A stretch of DNA of 64,000 nucleotides from JADLCX01 sp964630785 (lineage in GTDB: Bacteria; Planctomycetota; Phycisphaerae; Phycisphaerales; UBA1924): contig CAZVZG010000022.1 of assembly GCA_964630785.1 (NCBI GenBank), positions 15,168 to 79,167 on the forward strand. Direction: 5' to 3'. Made by a program: the position numbers and the translations under genes. Positions within the stretch are counted from its first letter, which is position 1; every line of letters begins with the position of its first letter. A model generated the notes under the pieces. That model was given only the letters and a program-made list of their open reading frames with translations. It had not been told where the DNA came from and ran no database searches. Positions 7,820 through 15,884 of this stretch are shown here, one piece after another.

Positions 7820-9415
7820 TTAATGCTCTGGTTGGTGCAGCCCCAACCGATCCAGCCCGGCCCGAACCCACGGGTGGCTGTGGAACCACCGCCAGACCCG
7901 ACCGGTGCGGGCGTTCTCGATCGCCAGGATCAGCGGGCCCTGGTCGATCGACACGTAATCCTTGGCCACCCAATCCTTTGCGCTGTTGAACGAATCCAGG
8001 AAGCCGTAGTGGCCCAGGCTTGGGTCGGACGAGGGCTCGCGCCAAACCAACGGCGTGCCATCGGGGCGTTTGAGGTCGTGGTAATGGCGGAGCGCGGCCA
8101 TGGCCGCGTTCGGCTCGAACATGATCGCGCACCCCGCGCCGTAGCATCCGAGCGTCCCGTCGCCGTACTCGTCCTTGGGCGTGAAGACGGCGAAGTCCAC
8201 CTCGGGCACGAGCTCGTCGAACTGCAGGGCGCTGGGGTACACGCCCGGCACGCCGTAGCCCTTGGGTACGTCGCACGCCGTCAGGCCCCAGGCGTTCTCG
8301 CCAAGGTTGGGGAACCGGCCGTGGGCCTCGCGCGCCTTGATGCGGTGCAGTTCGATCGCCCGGCGGCTGTTCTCCCACCAGTCCACCCGCGGCCGGCGCT
8401 CGACGCCGAACGCCGCGGGGTTGTCCGGGCCCATGTTGGCATAGTGCATGAAGCACTGCTCGAAGACGTTGGTGAACAGCGCGCCCGACCACGGCAGGTA
8501 GACCATCGGCCCCGTGTTCTCGTATGCGCCCAGCGGCCGGCGCAGGCGGTAGTACAGCGAGGGATCGACCCGGTGAGCCTCGACCGGCGCGGCCACCGCC
8601 AGGAACGTCACCAGCCGGTGCTCCCCGCCGCAATCCGCCCAGTAGTAGGGCCTCAGGGAGCCCTTCCCGATCGGGTCGTCGTAACTGTCCGGCTTCCACC
8701 CCAGCGAGAGGTAGCCCTTCATGTGCGGCTCGTGCGCACGGGGGTGGTGCTCGACGAAGAACGACCAGTCGGCCGCGTGGACCAGGGCGTCGGCCCGCTG
8801 GCGGACCTCGCCGCCGAAGTACGACCCCGCCGTGAGCGCGCCAGCGAAGAGCAGGGCTGAGTCGATCGTGCTCACCACGTCCATGGGCACGGCGGAGGCG
8901 TCTTTGGCGGTCAGGAAGTGGTAGAGCAGGCCGGCCTTGCGGTTGCGCGGGTTGGCGTCGAGGGCTTTGAGCACCTGCACGCAGCGGGCCTCGCCTTGAT
9001 CGCGGGTGATCCATTCCCGTTCCACGCCGATCGGGATCGCGGCCAGTTGGAACCCCACGCCCGCGATGCTCGCGAAGTCCACGCTCGAACGATCGACGAC
9101 CATGCCCGTGGTCGCGCTGCACTGGTTCCACAAAAACCAGAACGCCCCGCGCTGCGTGTCGTCGAGCAGCCGCTCATCGTCGGCACCGAACTTGAACGGT
9201 GGTCGGGGCGCATCTTTCGGTGCGGCGATGACGATGTCGGCGACCTTCGTCTCGGGGCCCGGAAGCGCGGCCGCCCCTGAATCTGAACCCGCGGAGGGCT
9301 GGGGCACGCCGCAACCGAGCGACGCCGAGGCGAGCGCGCCGGCCACACAAACACGGGGTGCGAGCCGTCGCGCCCGCCGGAATCCGACCGTACCGTTCGA
9401 TGTAAGCCTTTGCAT
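7820..9415 (-). CDS. Glycoamylase-family (PF10091) lipoprotein, possible GH144
   Basis: Predicted lipoprotein glycoside hydrolase, 531 residues. A basic N-terminus and the lipobox SLGC put the lipidated Cys at about 35. The body matches the glycoamylase-like family (COG5368/PF10091): it begins with LLDDTQRGAFWFLWNQ and later has YYWADCGGEHRLVTFLA, PWSGALFTNVFEQCF, NAWGLTACDVPKGYG and GFLDSFNSAKDWVAKDYVSIDQGPLILAIENARTGRVWRWF. Characterised members (GH144) are endo-beta-1,2-glucanases (family knowledge), so this enzyme may make sophoro-oligosaccharides for the importer and GH94 enzyme. The ATG at 9415 overlaps a LacI-like operator, so the regulator could bind directly over the translation start; a somewhat later start cannot be excluded. 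Confidence 0.85.
   Translation of the reverse strand: MQRLTSNGTVGFRRARRLAPRVCVAGALASASLGCGVPQPSAGSDSGAAALPGPETKVADIVIAAPKDAPRPPFKFGADDERLLDDTQRGAFWFLWNQCSATTGMVVDRSSVDFASIAGVGFQLAAIPIGVEREWITRDQGEARCVQVLKALDANPRNRKAGLLYHFLTAKDASAVPMDVVSTIDSALLFAGALTAGSYFGGEVRQRADALVHAADWSFFVEHHPRAHEPHMKGYLSLGWKPDSYDDPIGKGSLRPYYWADCGGEHRLVTFLAVAAPVEAHRVDPSLYYRLRRPLGAYENTGPMVYLPWSGALFTNVFEQCFMHYANMGPDNPAAFGVERRPRVDWWENSRRAIELHRIKAREAHGRFPNLGENAWGLTACDVPKGYGVPGVYPSALQFDELVPEVDFAVFTPKDEYGDGTLGCYGAGCAIMFEPNAAMAALRHYHDLKRPDGTPLVWREPSSDPSLGHYGFLDSFNSAKDWVAKDYVSIDQGPLILAIENARTGRVWRWFHSHPWVRAGLDRLGLHQPEH
9401..9414. promoter_or_regulatory. LacI/cre-like operator between glycoamylase gene and lacI
   Basis: TGTAAGCCTTTGCA matches TGWAARCGYTWNCW at 13 of 14 positions (central CC instead of CG). 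It overlaps the first codon of the minus-strand glycoamylase gene and lies 58 bases before the chosen start of the divergent LacI gene, so it could serve both. Confidence 0.55.
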
Positions 9416-9471
9416 TCCTAGAACCTACCCCATCGGTGCGATATCTTCAACGCCCCCCGCGAGGTTCCGCC

Positions 9472-10488
9472 GTGGCGAATCACCGTCCCGCATCCATGGA
9501 AGACGTCGCCAAGACCGCGGGAGTTTCCACGGCCACGGTCAGCCGGGTCCTGAACAGCCCCGATCTGGTGGCTCCCGAAACGGCCGCTCGCGTTCAGAAG
9601 GCTATCGCCGACCTGGGGTACCGCCCCAACGTGTTCGCCCAGGGGCTGATGACCCGCAAGAGCCGCGTGCTGGGGATCGCGCTGCCGGATATCCACGGCG
9701 AGTTTTATTCCGAGTTGCTTCGCGGGGCCGACGCCGAAGCCCGGCGGCAGGGGTACCACCTGCTGATCAGTTCCGAGGTGCGAGACGGCGAGACCGGGCT
9801 GGTCGCGCCGGCCGCGGGGTTTGTCGCGGGCGTTGCGGTGATGCTCACGGAGCCTGCGCAGACGCTGTGGAAGCAGGTGCGCGAGGCGACGCTCCCGCTG
9901 GTGGTGATCGACACCGACATCTCCGACCCCGGGGTTGATCGCATCCTGGTGGACAACGCCACCGGCACGCGCGAGGCCGTGCGGCACCTGCTCGAAAGCG
10001 TCAAGCCCGATCACTGCTTTTTCCTCGGCGGGCCGAAGGAGAACTTCGACACCGTGCAGCGGGCCAAGATCTTCCGCGACACGCTGGCCGAGCGCGGCCA
10101 TCGCGCCGACGACGCCCGCACGTTCTTCGGTGAGTACAGCGTCGAGTGGGGCCACCGCTGCGGCGGGCGGTTGCTCGCCTCGGCCAACGGCGAGCCGATC
10201 GGCGTGCTGGCCGGGAACGACGAGATCGCTTTCGGCGTGATCCTGGCCGCGGGTGATCGGGGGTTGAGCGTGCCCGGCAGCGTGCGCATCATCGGTTTCG
10301 ACGACACGCGGCTGGCCTCGCTCGTGCGACCGGGCCTGAGCACGGTGCGTGTGCCCATGGCCCAGGTGGGCGCGGCCGCGATCGCGGCGTTGATCGGGCG
10401 GATCAACGAGCCGGACAAGCCCGCGACCTGCACGCGACTGCCGACGGAGCTGGTGATCCGCGGCACGAGCTCGCCCAACCGCTTCTAG
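9472..10488 (+). CDS. LacI-family transcriptional regulator
   Basis: Sugar-responsive repressor, 338 residues. The N-terminal helix-turn-helix is clear (MEDVAKTAGVSTATVSRVLNSPDLVAPETAARVQ, with GYRPN of the hinge), followed by a periplasmic-binding-protein-like sensor domain ending IIGFDDTRLASLVRPGLSTVRVPM. The GTG at 9472 is preferred, with GAGG seven bases upstream; the GTG at 9436 and the ATG at 9496 are alternatives. It is divergent from the glycoamylase gene, and the three cre-like operators nearby fit its family, so it most likely controls this locus including itself (inference). Confidence 0.92.
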   Translation: MANHRPASMEDVAKTAGVSTATVSRVLNSPDLVAPETAARVQKAIADLGYRPNVFAQGLMTRKSRVLGIALPDIHGEFYSELLRGADAEARRQGYHLLISSEVRDGETGLVAPAAGFVAGVAVMLTEPAQTLWKQVREATLPLVVIDTDISDPGVDRILVDNATGTREAVRHLLESVKPDHCFFLGGPKENFDTVQRAKIFRDTLAERGHRADDARTFFGEYSVEWGHRCGGRLLASANGEPIGVLAGNDEIAFGVILAAGDRGLSVPGSVRIIGFDDTRLASLVRPGLSTVRVPMAQVGAAAIAALIGRINEPDKPATCTRLPTELVIRGTSSPNRF

Positions 10489-10500
10489 GCGCGGGCTGGG

Positions 10501-11328
10501 TCAGAACTTGAGCGTGAACGCGAGGAACGGGCCGTGCAGCAGCACGTCGTAGACGAACCGATCGTCGCCGTCTCCGGAGGAGTAGTCGTCGTCGAGGGCG
10601 CGGTAGCCGAGCATGAGCGAAGCCCGCGGCGTGAAGCTGATCTCTGCGGCCGCCAGGGCACTCCAGGTGAAGTCGGATGCGCCGGCGCCGATGTTGCCGT
10701 TGGCGACAACTGCGATCGTGTCGTTGAACGCAAAGCGGGTGCGCAGCCCGACAAAGCCGTCCACCCACGTTCGATCGCTGTCCCGGTCGTTGTCCGGCCC
10801 CTCGATGTTCAACTCCCCCGTGAAGTAGTGGACCCTCATGCCCGCGAGCGGCTCGAGTTTCCATCGCATCTTGCCCGTTCCCACCGACCGGTCAATCACG
10901 GCGTACGCCGCCCCCAGCTCGAAAACACCCTGGGCCTGCTGGACATCGACCAGCCCGGCATCGGTTCGGACGTCCTGGGTCTCCAGGCGCAGGTACATCA
11001 CGTCGCCGAAGATGGTGAACCGCTCGCGGGAAAACTCCGCGTGCAGGCAGAGGCCCGCGTTGAAGTCATCGACGATCGTGTCGAAGGTGTCGGCGACGCT
11101 CAGGTCCACGTCGACGGGGCTGCCGGCGACGGTCATCCGCCCTTCCTGTGCGGGGATCCAGGCGTAGGGCGTGATCGAAATGGTCCATTCTTTGGCCGGG
11201 CTCGGGGCTATCGTGGAAGCGGGTTCGGACGGCGGCTGGTCCTGTGCGCCAGCGCTGTTGATAACCAGTGCGAACGAAACCGCGGCCGCGGTCGCGGACA
11301 GGACGGATGAGCGAATGAGTGGTTGCAT
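10501..11328 (-). CDS. Predicted outer-membrane beta-barrel protein
   Basis: 275-residue exported protein. Residues 1-28 are a signal peptide (..FALVINSAGA). The mature part alternates polar and hydrophobic residues in short strands (EWTISITPYAWIPAQEG, ERFTIFGDVMYLRL, RASLMLGYRALDDDYSSG) and ends AFTLKF, with a terminal Phe as in barrel proteins recognised by BamA. No specific family is named with confidence. It converges tail to tail with the LacI gene 12 bases away. The start at 11328 (MQPLIRSS) gives a normal signal peptide; a longer in-frame extension upstream looks non-coding. Confidence 0.75.
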   Translation of the reverse strand: MQPLIRSSVLSATAAAVSFALVINSAGAQDQPPSEPASTIAPSPAKEWTISITPYAWIPAQEGRMTVAGSPVDVDLSVADTFDTIVDDFNAGLCLHAEFSRERFTIFGDVMYLRLETQDVRTDAGLVDVQQAQGVFELGAAYAVIDRSVGTGKMRWKLEPLAGMRVHYFTGELNIEGPDNDRDSDRTWVDGFVGLRTRFAFNDTIAVVANGNIGAGASDFTWSALAAAEISFTPRASLMLGYRALDDDYSSGDGDDRFVYDVLLHGPFLAFTLKF

Positions 11329-11414
11329 TGAAATCGTGATCCACACAGTCGTTTGAGGTCTCTCTACGGCTTTCGGAGTCGGTCCGACGGTCGATGGGAC
11401 GCACGATACCACAA

Positions 11415-11452
11415 CCGATGCCTTGACGCGAATGCCCGCGCCAAGGCATCGG
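11415..11452 (-). terminator. Hairpin after the sulfatase gene
   Basis: CCGATGCCTTG (11415-11425) and CAAGGCATCGG (11442-11452) form a perfect 11-bp stem with a 16-base loop that can pair further through CGCG. It is 36 bases past the sulfatase stop. There is no clear U-run, so its role as a terminator is an inference. Confidence 0.5.
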
Positions 11453-11487
11453 AGTTTGCGCCAACCGTTCAGACGCACGATGCCGGA

Positions 11488-13209
11488 CTACTTCTCGCCG
11501 TCCTTGTCGCCCTGTTGATCGTCCTTGAGCATCGGGAACGCATTCTCGATCGCCTGCTTGGCCTTGAGCCGGCGCAGGGTGTCTTCCATGATGTTGGCCG
11601 GGTTGAAGCTCGGCGGGTAGGAGCGGGGCGGGAAATCCTTGAACGTCATGGCGAACTTCATCACGTCATCCATCACGCCGTACATGGTCTGCACATGGTA
11701 GAGCTGCCACTGCCAGAAAGAGTTGGAAGTGAAGTCCGCCCGCTCGAACGGGTCCATGTAGAGGTTGAAGATCTTCTGGAGCCGCAGCGTGGTGAACGGC
11801 TCGGCCCAGACCTGCATGGTCCCGGGCGAGCGCTGCTCGGAGAAGACGTACTTGTAGTCGCCCTTGCGGTAGCCGACCAGCAGGCCGTCGTCGTCGCTAT
11901 AGAAGAACCAGTCCCGGGCGCTCTTGACGCCGTTGTTCCGGTTGGCGGTCCCCTCGAAGGTCGTGAGAAACTTCGACTGGTCAAACCCGTCGAGGTGAAC
12001 CTTGTACGTCATGCTCGCGCCCTGGACCTGCGTGGTGTAGCCCTTGAGGCACTCGGCGACGATGTTCGGGTCGCCCGCGATGGAGCAGAGCGTCGGGATC
12101 CAGTCGTTGTGGCTCATCATCTCGTTGGTGATGCTGCCCGCCTTGATGTGTCCCGGCCAGCGCACCAGGCACGGCACACGGAAGGCCCCCTCCCAGTTGG
12201 TGTTCTTCTCGCTGCGGAAGTGCGTCATCGCGCCGTCCGGCCAGGTGTTCATGTGCGGGCCGTTGTCGCTGGTGTAGACGACGATCGTGTTGTCGGCGAT
12301 CCCCTCGTCGTCGAGCGCCTTGAGGATCTTGCCGATCGTCTCGTCGTGCTCGATCATGCCGTCGATGTACTCGCTGTCGCCGTGCGTGTAGCGGCCGCGG
12401 TGCGACTCGCGCACGTGCGTGAACAGGTGCATGCGCGTGGAGTTGAACCAGCAGAAGAACGGCTTGCCCGCCTTGTGCTGTCGCTGCATGAACTCGATGG
12501 CCCGATCCGACGTCTCGTCGTCGATCGTCTCCATGCGCTTCCGGTTGAGCGGGCCCGTGTCCTTGATGGTCTGCTTGCCGACCTTGCCGAAGCGGGGATC
12601 GACCGTTGGGTCGTCGACGTTGGTGGCCTTGCAATCGAGCACGCCGCGCGGGCCGTACTTGGCGAGGTAGGCCGGGTCTTTCGGGTAATCCGGGTACTCC
12701 GGCTCCTCCTCGGCGTTGAGGTGGTAGAGGTTGCCGAAGAACTCGTCGAAGCCGTTGACCGTCGGCAGCGACTCGTTCCGGTCCCCCACATGGTTCTTGC
12801 CGAACTGGCCCGTGGCGTAGCCGAGGCTGCGGATGAGCCCGCCGGCCGACGGGTCCTTCTGGTTCATGCCCATCGGCGCGCCCGGGAAGCCGACCTTGGT
12901 GAGGCCGGTGCGGATACCGTGCTGGCCGGTCAGAAACGCGGCCCGGCCCGCCGTGCACGACTGCTCGCCGTAGTACTGCAGGAACCTCATGCCTTCGTTG
13001 GCCAGCCGATCGATGTTCGGCGTGTCGTAGCCCATCAGTCCATCGCTGTAGCAGCTCAGGTTGGAAATGCCGATGTCGTCGCCGAAGATCACCAGGATGT
13101 TCGGCTTGGTCGCGTTTCCGTCGGGCTGCCCCGATGCTGTCGCGGCCAGGCCCAGCAACGACAGCACAAGCAACACGGCGAACACCAACGCGTTTCGATA
13201 CCGGTCCAT
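11488..13209 (-). CDS. Secreted type I sulfatase (arylsulfatase family)
   Basis: 573-residue formylglycine-dependent sulfatase. Residues 1-27 are a signal peptide. The metal-binding start PNILVIFGDDIG puts two Asp at 44-45, and the formylglycine signature SCTAGRAAFLTGQ has Cys85 in a C-x-A-x-R motif, to be converted by a formylglycine-generating enzyme. YTSDNGPH and GKNHVG supply further metal and catalytic residues. It would remove sulfate esters from polysaccharides or other esters outside the cytoplasm; planctomycetes typically carry many (family knowledge). The start at 13209 has AAGGAG eight bases upstream. No partner gene is operonic. Confidence 0.92.
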   Translation of the reverse strand: MDRYRNALVFAVLLVLSLLGLAATASGQPDGNATKPNILVIFGDDIGISNLSCYSDGLMGYDTPNIDRLANEGMRFLQYYGEQSCTAGRAAFLTGQHGIRTGLTKVGFPGAPMGMNQKDPSAGGLIRSLGYATGQFGKNHVGDRNESLPTVNGFDEFFGNLYHLNAEEEPEYPDYPKDPAYLAKYGPRGVLDCKATNVDDPTVDPRFGKVGKQTIKDTGPLNRKRMETIDDETSDRAIEFMQRQHKAGKPFFCWFNSTRMHLFTHVRESHRGRYTHGDSEYIDGMIEHDETIGKILKALDDEGIADNTIVVYTSDNGPHMNTWPDGAMTHFRSEKNTNWEGAFRVPCLVRWPGHIKAGSITNEMMSHNDWIPTLCSIAGDPNIVAECLKGYTTQVQGASMTYKVHLDGFDQSKFLTTFEGTANRNNGVKSARDWFFYSDDDGLLVGYRKGDYKYVFSEQRSPGTMQVWAEPFTTLRLQKIFNLYMDPFERADFTSNSFWQWQLYHVQTMYGVMDDVMKFAMTFKDFPPRSYPPSFNPANIMEDTLRRLKAKQAIENAFPMLKDDQQGDKDGEK

Positions 13210-13384
13210 GCTTGAACTCCTTGAGAGAGGAAGGAAGAGCGCGGCAGCATACCTTGCCGACAACCGATTGCAGCATGGGTTTGGCGGATTCGTTGGCGGT
13301 GCGACCACTTTTTTGAGGGGACGGCTCACAGCAGGCGGCCTTGTCGTAAGCCCAAAACGAGGGGTGAAATGAGCACCATGCCGC

Positions 13385-14128
13385 TCAGAACTTCAACTCC
13401 GCGAGCGGTGCATCGTTGATCTTGATCAATCCCGCCCTGGGGTAGTCGAGGTCGATGGTCGTCCACAGCGCGGTCGCGATGAGCAACGCCAGCGACCACG
13501 TCAGCAGCCGGTGCCGGCGCTCCGAGAGCCCGCACCCGTAGCCGATCCCGATCATCGCCAGTCCCGAGCACGCGACCAGCAGCCCGAGCACCAGCAGGGG
13601 AAGGTGCTTGTGGCCCGCGGCGACGCGGAGGGAGTGCAGGTCGATGACGTCGTTGACCGCGGGGATCACCGCCAGCAGGTCGGCCGGCTTGGCCGCGACG
13701 CCGGCGCTGGCCGCGTGCCAGATCCGGTTGTGCAGGTCTTCGACTTTCCGCAGGTCGTCCGGGGATATCCGGTATTCGAGCCGCGCCGAGACCTCGAGCC
13801 TGTGGGCGGTGTAGTCGCGCAGCGCGTTCCGCAGTTCGCTGCGTTGCGGCTCGTCCAGCAGGTCGCAACGCAGCGCGGCGGTCCCGATCGCGTTGGCCTC
13901 GCGCACGATCAGGTCCTGGCGTTCGAGAAAGCGAGAGGCCGCGCCGGCGAAACTGAAGCCCAGCAGCAGCCCGAGCAGCCCGAGCACCGCGCCCTGGACC
14001 GCGCCGAGCTGCCCGCCCGTGGCCGCCTCGTGCTCGCGCTTGGCGTGCCGGCCGTAGCGGAAGCCCGCCTCGAGCGCGAGCAGGAGAATCGCGATCAATC
14101 CCGCGGCGATGAGCAGTTCGTAGTGCAT
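13385..14128 (-). CDS. DUF4239-like (bestrophin-like) membrane protein
   Basis: 247-residue integral membrane protein of unknown function. Four hydrophobic segments: residues 4-20, about 43-64, and a pair at about 175-215. The order (two N-terminal helices, a charged helical middle with EANAIGTAALRCDLL and LRDYTAHRLEV, two C-terminal helices) matches the DUF4239 bestrophin-like family. The ATG at 14128 is the first good start. It stands alone, divergent from the repeat array. Confidence 0.75.
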   Translation of the reverse strand: MHYELLIAAGLIAILLLALEAGFRYGRHAKREHEAATGGQLGAVQGAVLGLLGLLLGFSFAGAASRFLERQDLIVREANAIGTAALRCDLLDEPQRSELRNALRDYTAHRLEVSARLEYRISPDDLRKVEDLHNRIWHAASAGVAAKPADLLAVIPAVNDVIDLHSLRVAAGHKHLPLLVLGLLVACSGLAMIGIGYGCGLSERRHRLLTWSLALLIATALWTTIDLDYPRAGLIKINDAPLAELKF

Positions 14129-14207
14129 GAGGATGCCCGAGGAAACCCGGCCGGTGTGCCCGTGTCGGCCGGCCCCAAGGTACCCGAAAGCCGAAGTCCC
14201 ATCCGCC

Positions 14208-14270
14208 CGGAGCCCTTTCCCCATGCCATTCCGTGCCGACTTCACCTAGAGCGCGGCCACCAGTTCCTAC
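14208..14270 (+). pseudogene. Truncated, degenerate copy of the GH1 gene 5' end
   Basis: This stretch repeats the leader and first 16 codons of the beta-glucosidase gene at 15885 (matching segment 15871-15932). It starts with the same ATG (14223) and MPFR-x-x-FT, but codon 9 is TAG where the intact gene has TGG. The match ends abruptly at 14270, exactly where the palindrome array begins. It cannot code for an enzyme. It marks a duplication or insertion event, or a misassembly near the N gap. Confidence 0.85.
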
Positions 14271-14271
14271 T

Positions 14272-15220
14272 CCACGGGCCTCGCCGAGCCCCGGACCGTG
14301 GCGACATCCAGCGGCCTCTCCGGGGCCAAAGCCCCTGCATTCAACAACTTGGTTCTCGCCCCAAAGGGGCGAATGGCTGTAGCCACGGACGGCCGCTCTG
14401 GGCCGCCCGTGGGCAGCCGACGCGCGCACGCGCTCGTCCCGGAGGGACGATTGAAGCGAGCGCCGCGCAAGACAAGCGTCCCTCAGGGACGCACATCCGC
14501 GAGCGCGTGCGCTTCCACGGGCCTCGCCGCGCCTCGCTCCGCAACTCCATCCAGCGGCCCCTCCGGATCCAAAGCCCCCGCATTCAACAACTTGCCTCTC
14601 GCCCCAAAGGGGCGAATGGCTGTAGCCACGGGCGGCCGCTCTGGGCCGCCCGTGGCAGCCGACGCACGCGCCCGCTCGTNNNNNNNNNNNNNNNNNNNNN
14701 NNNNNNNNNNNNNNNNNNNNNNNNNNNNNNNNNNNNNNNNNNNNNNNNNNNNNNNNNNNNNNNNNNNNNNNNNNNNNNNCCCGGAGGGACGATTGAAGCG
14801 AGCCGAACATCCCCAAGCGTCCCTCCGGGACGCGATCGCGTTGGCCGCCATTCCCACGGGCCTCGCCGAGCCTCGGCCCGTGGCTACATCCAGCGGCCCC
14901 TCCGGGGCCAAAGCTTCGCCCCAATGGGGCGAAGGGCTGTAGCCACGGGCGGCCGCTCGGGGCCGCCCGTGGAAGTCGGGCGATTTGCGAAAAGCGCACT
15001 CGCGCGCACATCCATCGTCCCTCCGGGACGATCTTGGCTCTCGCCCCAAAGGGGCGAAGGGTGGCAGCCGACGCGCGCTCGCGTCGTCCCGGAGGGACGA
15101 TTGAAGCGAGCCGAACATCCCCAAGCGTCCCTCCGGGACGCGTCCGCGAGCGCGTGCGCTTCCACGGGCCTCGCCGAGCCTCGGCCCGTGGCAACATCCC
15201 GTCGCCCCGTTGGGGCAAAA
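14272..15220. repeat. Palindromic repeat array, four imperfect units
   Basis: No gene is seen here. The stretch is built from short hairpins in a recurring order: a long hairpin with arms CCACGGGCC/GGCCCGTGG; GGCCCC-TCC-GGGGCC; TCGCCCC-AAA-GGGGCGA; GCTGTAGCCACGGGCGGCC with its arm GGCCGCCCGTGG; CGTCCC-GGA-GGGACG followed by ATTGAAGCG; and GCGTCCC-TCC-GGGACGC. The first hairpin recurs at 14272, 14514, 14854 and 15162. Loops are mostly three bases. Stems differ between hairpin types but are conserved between units. Family resembles REP-like intergenic palindromes; no transposase is nearby. Confidence 0.85.
14680..14779. other. Assembly gap (100 N)
   Basis: Exactly 100 unknown bases, the usual placeholder for a gap of unknown size, inside the palindrome array. 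The number of repeat units is therefore uncertain. Confidence 0.99.
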
Positions 15221-15414
15221 CAGCCCCCGCGCGCGCCCCCCACGACCTCCCCCCCAAGTCCGCCGCGTGTTTTCGCAAAGAATATGAGCCCTTTCCCCCC
15301 AAGCACGTGCGCCCACTCCCCGCCCCCGCCCGTCCGCCCGCGCGCGCGCAAACGTGTCCCAACACCCCCTGGCGACCGCCGCCGCGCGCGCGACAACAGC
15401 AGGAGCCGCCGACC
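15221..15414. other. C-rich spacer with no gene seen
   Basis: Strongly C-rich + strand between the palindrome array and a possible small gene. I see no coding pattern or stable hairpin of note. Confidence 0.5.
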
Positions 15415-15768
15415 ATGCCCGACGACACGATCGCCGCCGCCCTCGCCCCGCTCATCCTCAAGGCCGCGCGCGAGCTCGAACGCGCGCTCGACACCTCCGA
15501 CCACGAGCCCACGCGGGTGAAGGCCGCGCTGGGCATCCTGCGACTGGCCGAGCGCTCCGAGGCCCGGCGCTCACGGGCGGCCGACGAAGCACGCCGCGAG
15601 GACAGCGAAGACGCCCCGGACGGTGACGCCGCCGGAGCGGTTGAAGCCGGCCCCGCGCGCCCCCTCCGCCGCCGGGCTCACGGACAGCGCCGCGTCGCGC
15701 GGCCGCGCGCTCGCGGTCCGCGCCCCCGCACCAGCGAGCTTCACGGTCGTCGGCCTGCCCTCCCCCCG
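15415..15768 (+). CDS. Possible small protein or gene remnant
   Basis: An ATG at 15415 with AGGAG nine bases upstream opens a frame whose first about 75 residues look protein-like (MPDDTIAAALAPLILKAARELERAL, then ALGILRLAERSEARRSRAADEAR, helical and charged). After that the frame turns into Arg/Pro-rich sequence and crosses a GC hairpin and heptamer repeats; its first stop is only at 16095, inside the beta-glucosidase gene. I limit the feature to the part before the hairpin. Either a short gene lost its stop through repeat insertion, or the frame is chance. No family recognised. Confidence 0.3.
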
Positions 15769-15769
15769 G

Positions 15770-15790
15770 CCCCCTCCCGCTGGGAGGGGG
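15770..15790. repeat. GC hairpin upstream of beta-glucosidase gene
   Basis: CCCCCTCCC, loop GCT, GGGAGGGGG: a perfect 9-bp stem 95 bases before the GH1 start. It belongs with the palindromes of the array upstream in style, though its sequence differs. Confidence 0.7.
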
Positions 15791-15824
15791 AGCGTGTGAC
15801 GCTTGAATACAGTGCGGCCCAAGC

Positions 15825-15862
15825 CCCCAGTCCCAGATCCCAAGTCCCCAGTCCCAAGTCCC
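15825..15862 (+). repeat. Tandem heptamer repeat, CCCCAGT/CCCAAGT type
   Basis: Five consecutive 7-base units: CCCCAGT, CCCAGAT, CCCAAGT, CCCCAGT, CCCAAGT. It ends 22 bases before the GH1 start codon. The unit CCCCAGT resembles the heptanucleotide STRR repeats known from filamentous cyanobacteria (established knowledge), but no relationship is shown. Confidence 0.75.
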
Positions 15863-15884
15863 TTCGGCCCACGGAGCCCTCCCC

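Noticed and set aside
9436..9471. Earlier GTG start for lacI
   Set aside because: It adds 12 residues without family similarity and has no ribosome site, whereas GTG 9472 has GAGG upstream.
14272..15220. Palindrome array as a CRISPR
   Set aside because: Units are 240-340 bases apart and consist of several different hairpins; there are no uniform short repeats with unique spacers and no cas genes.
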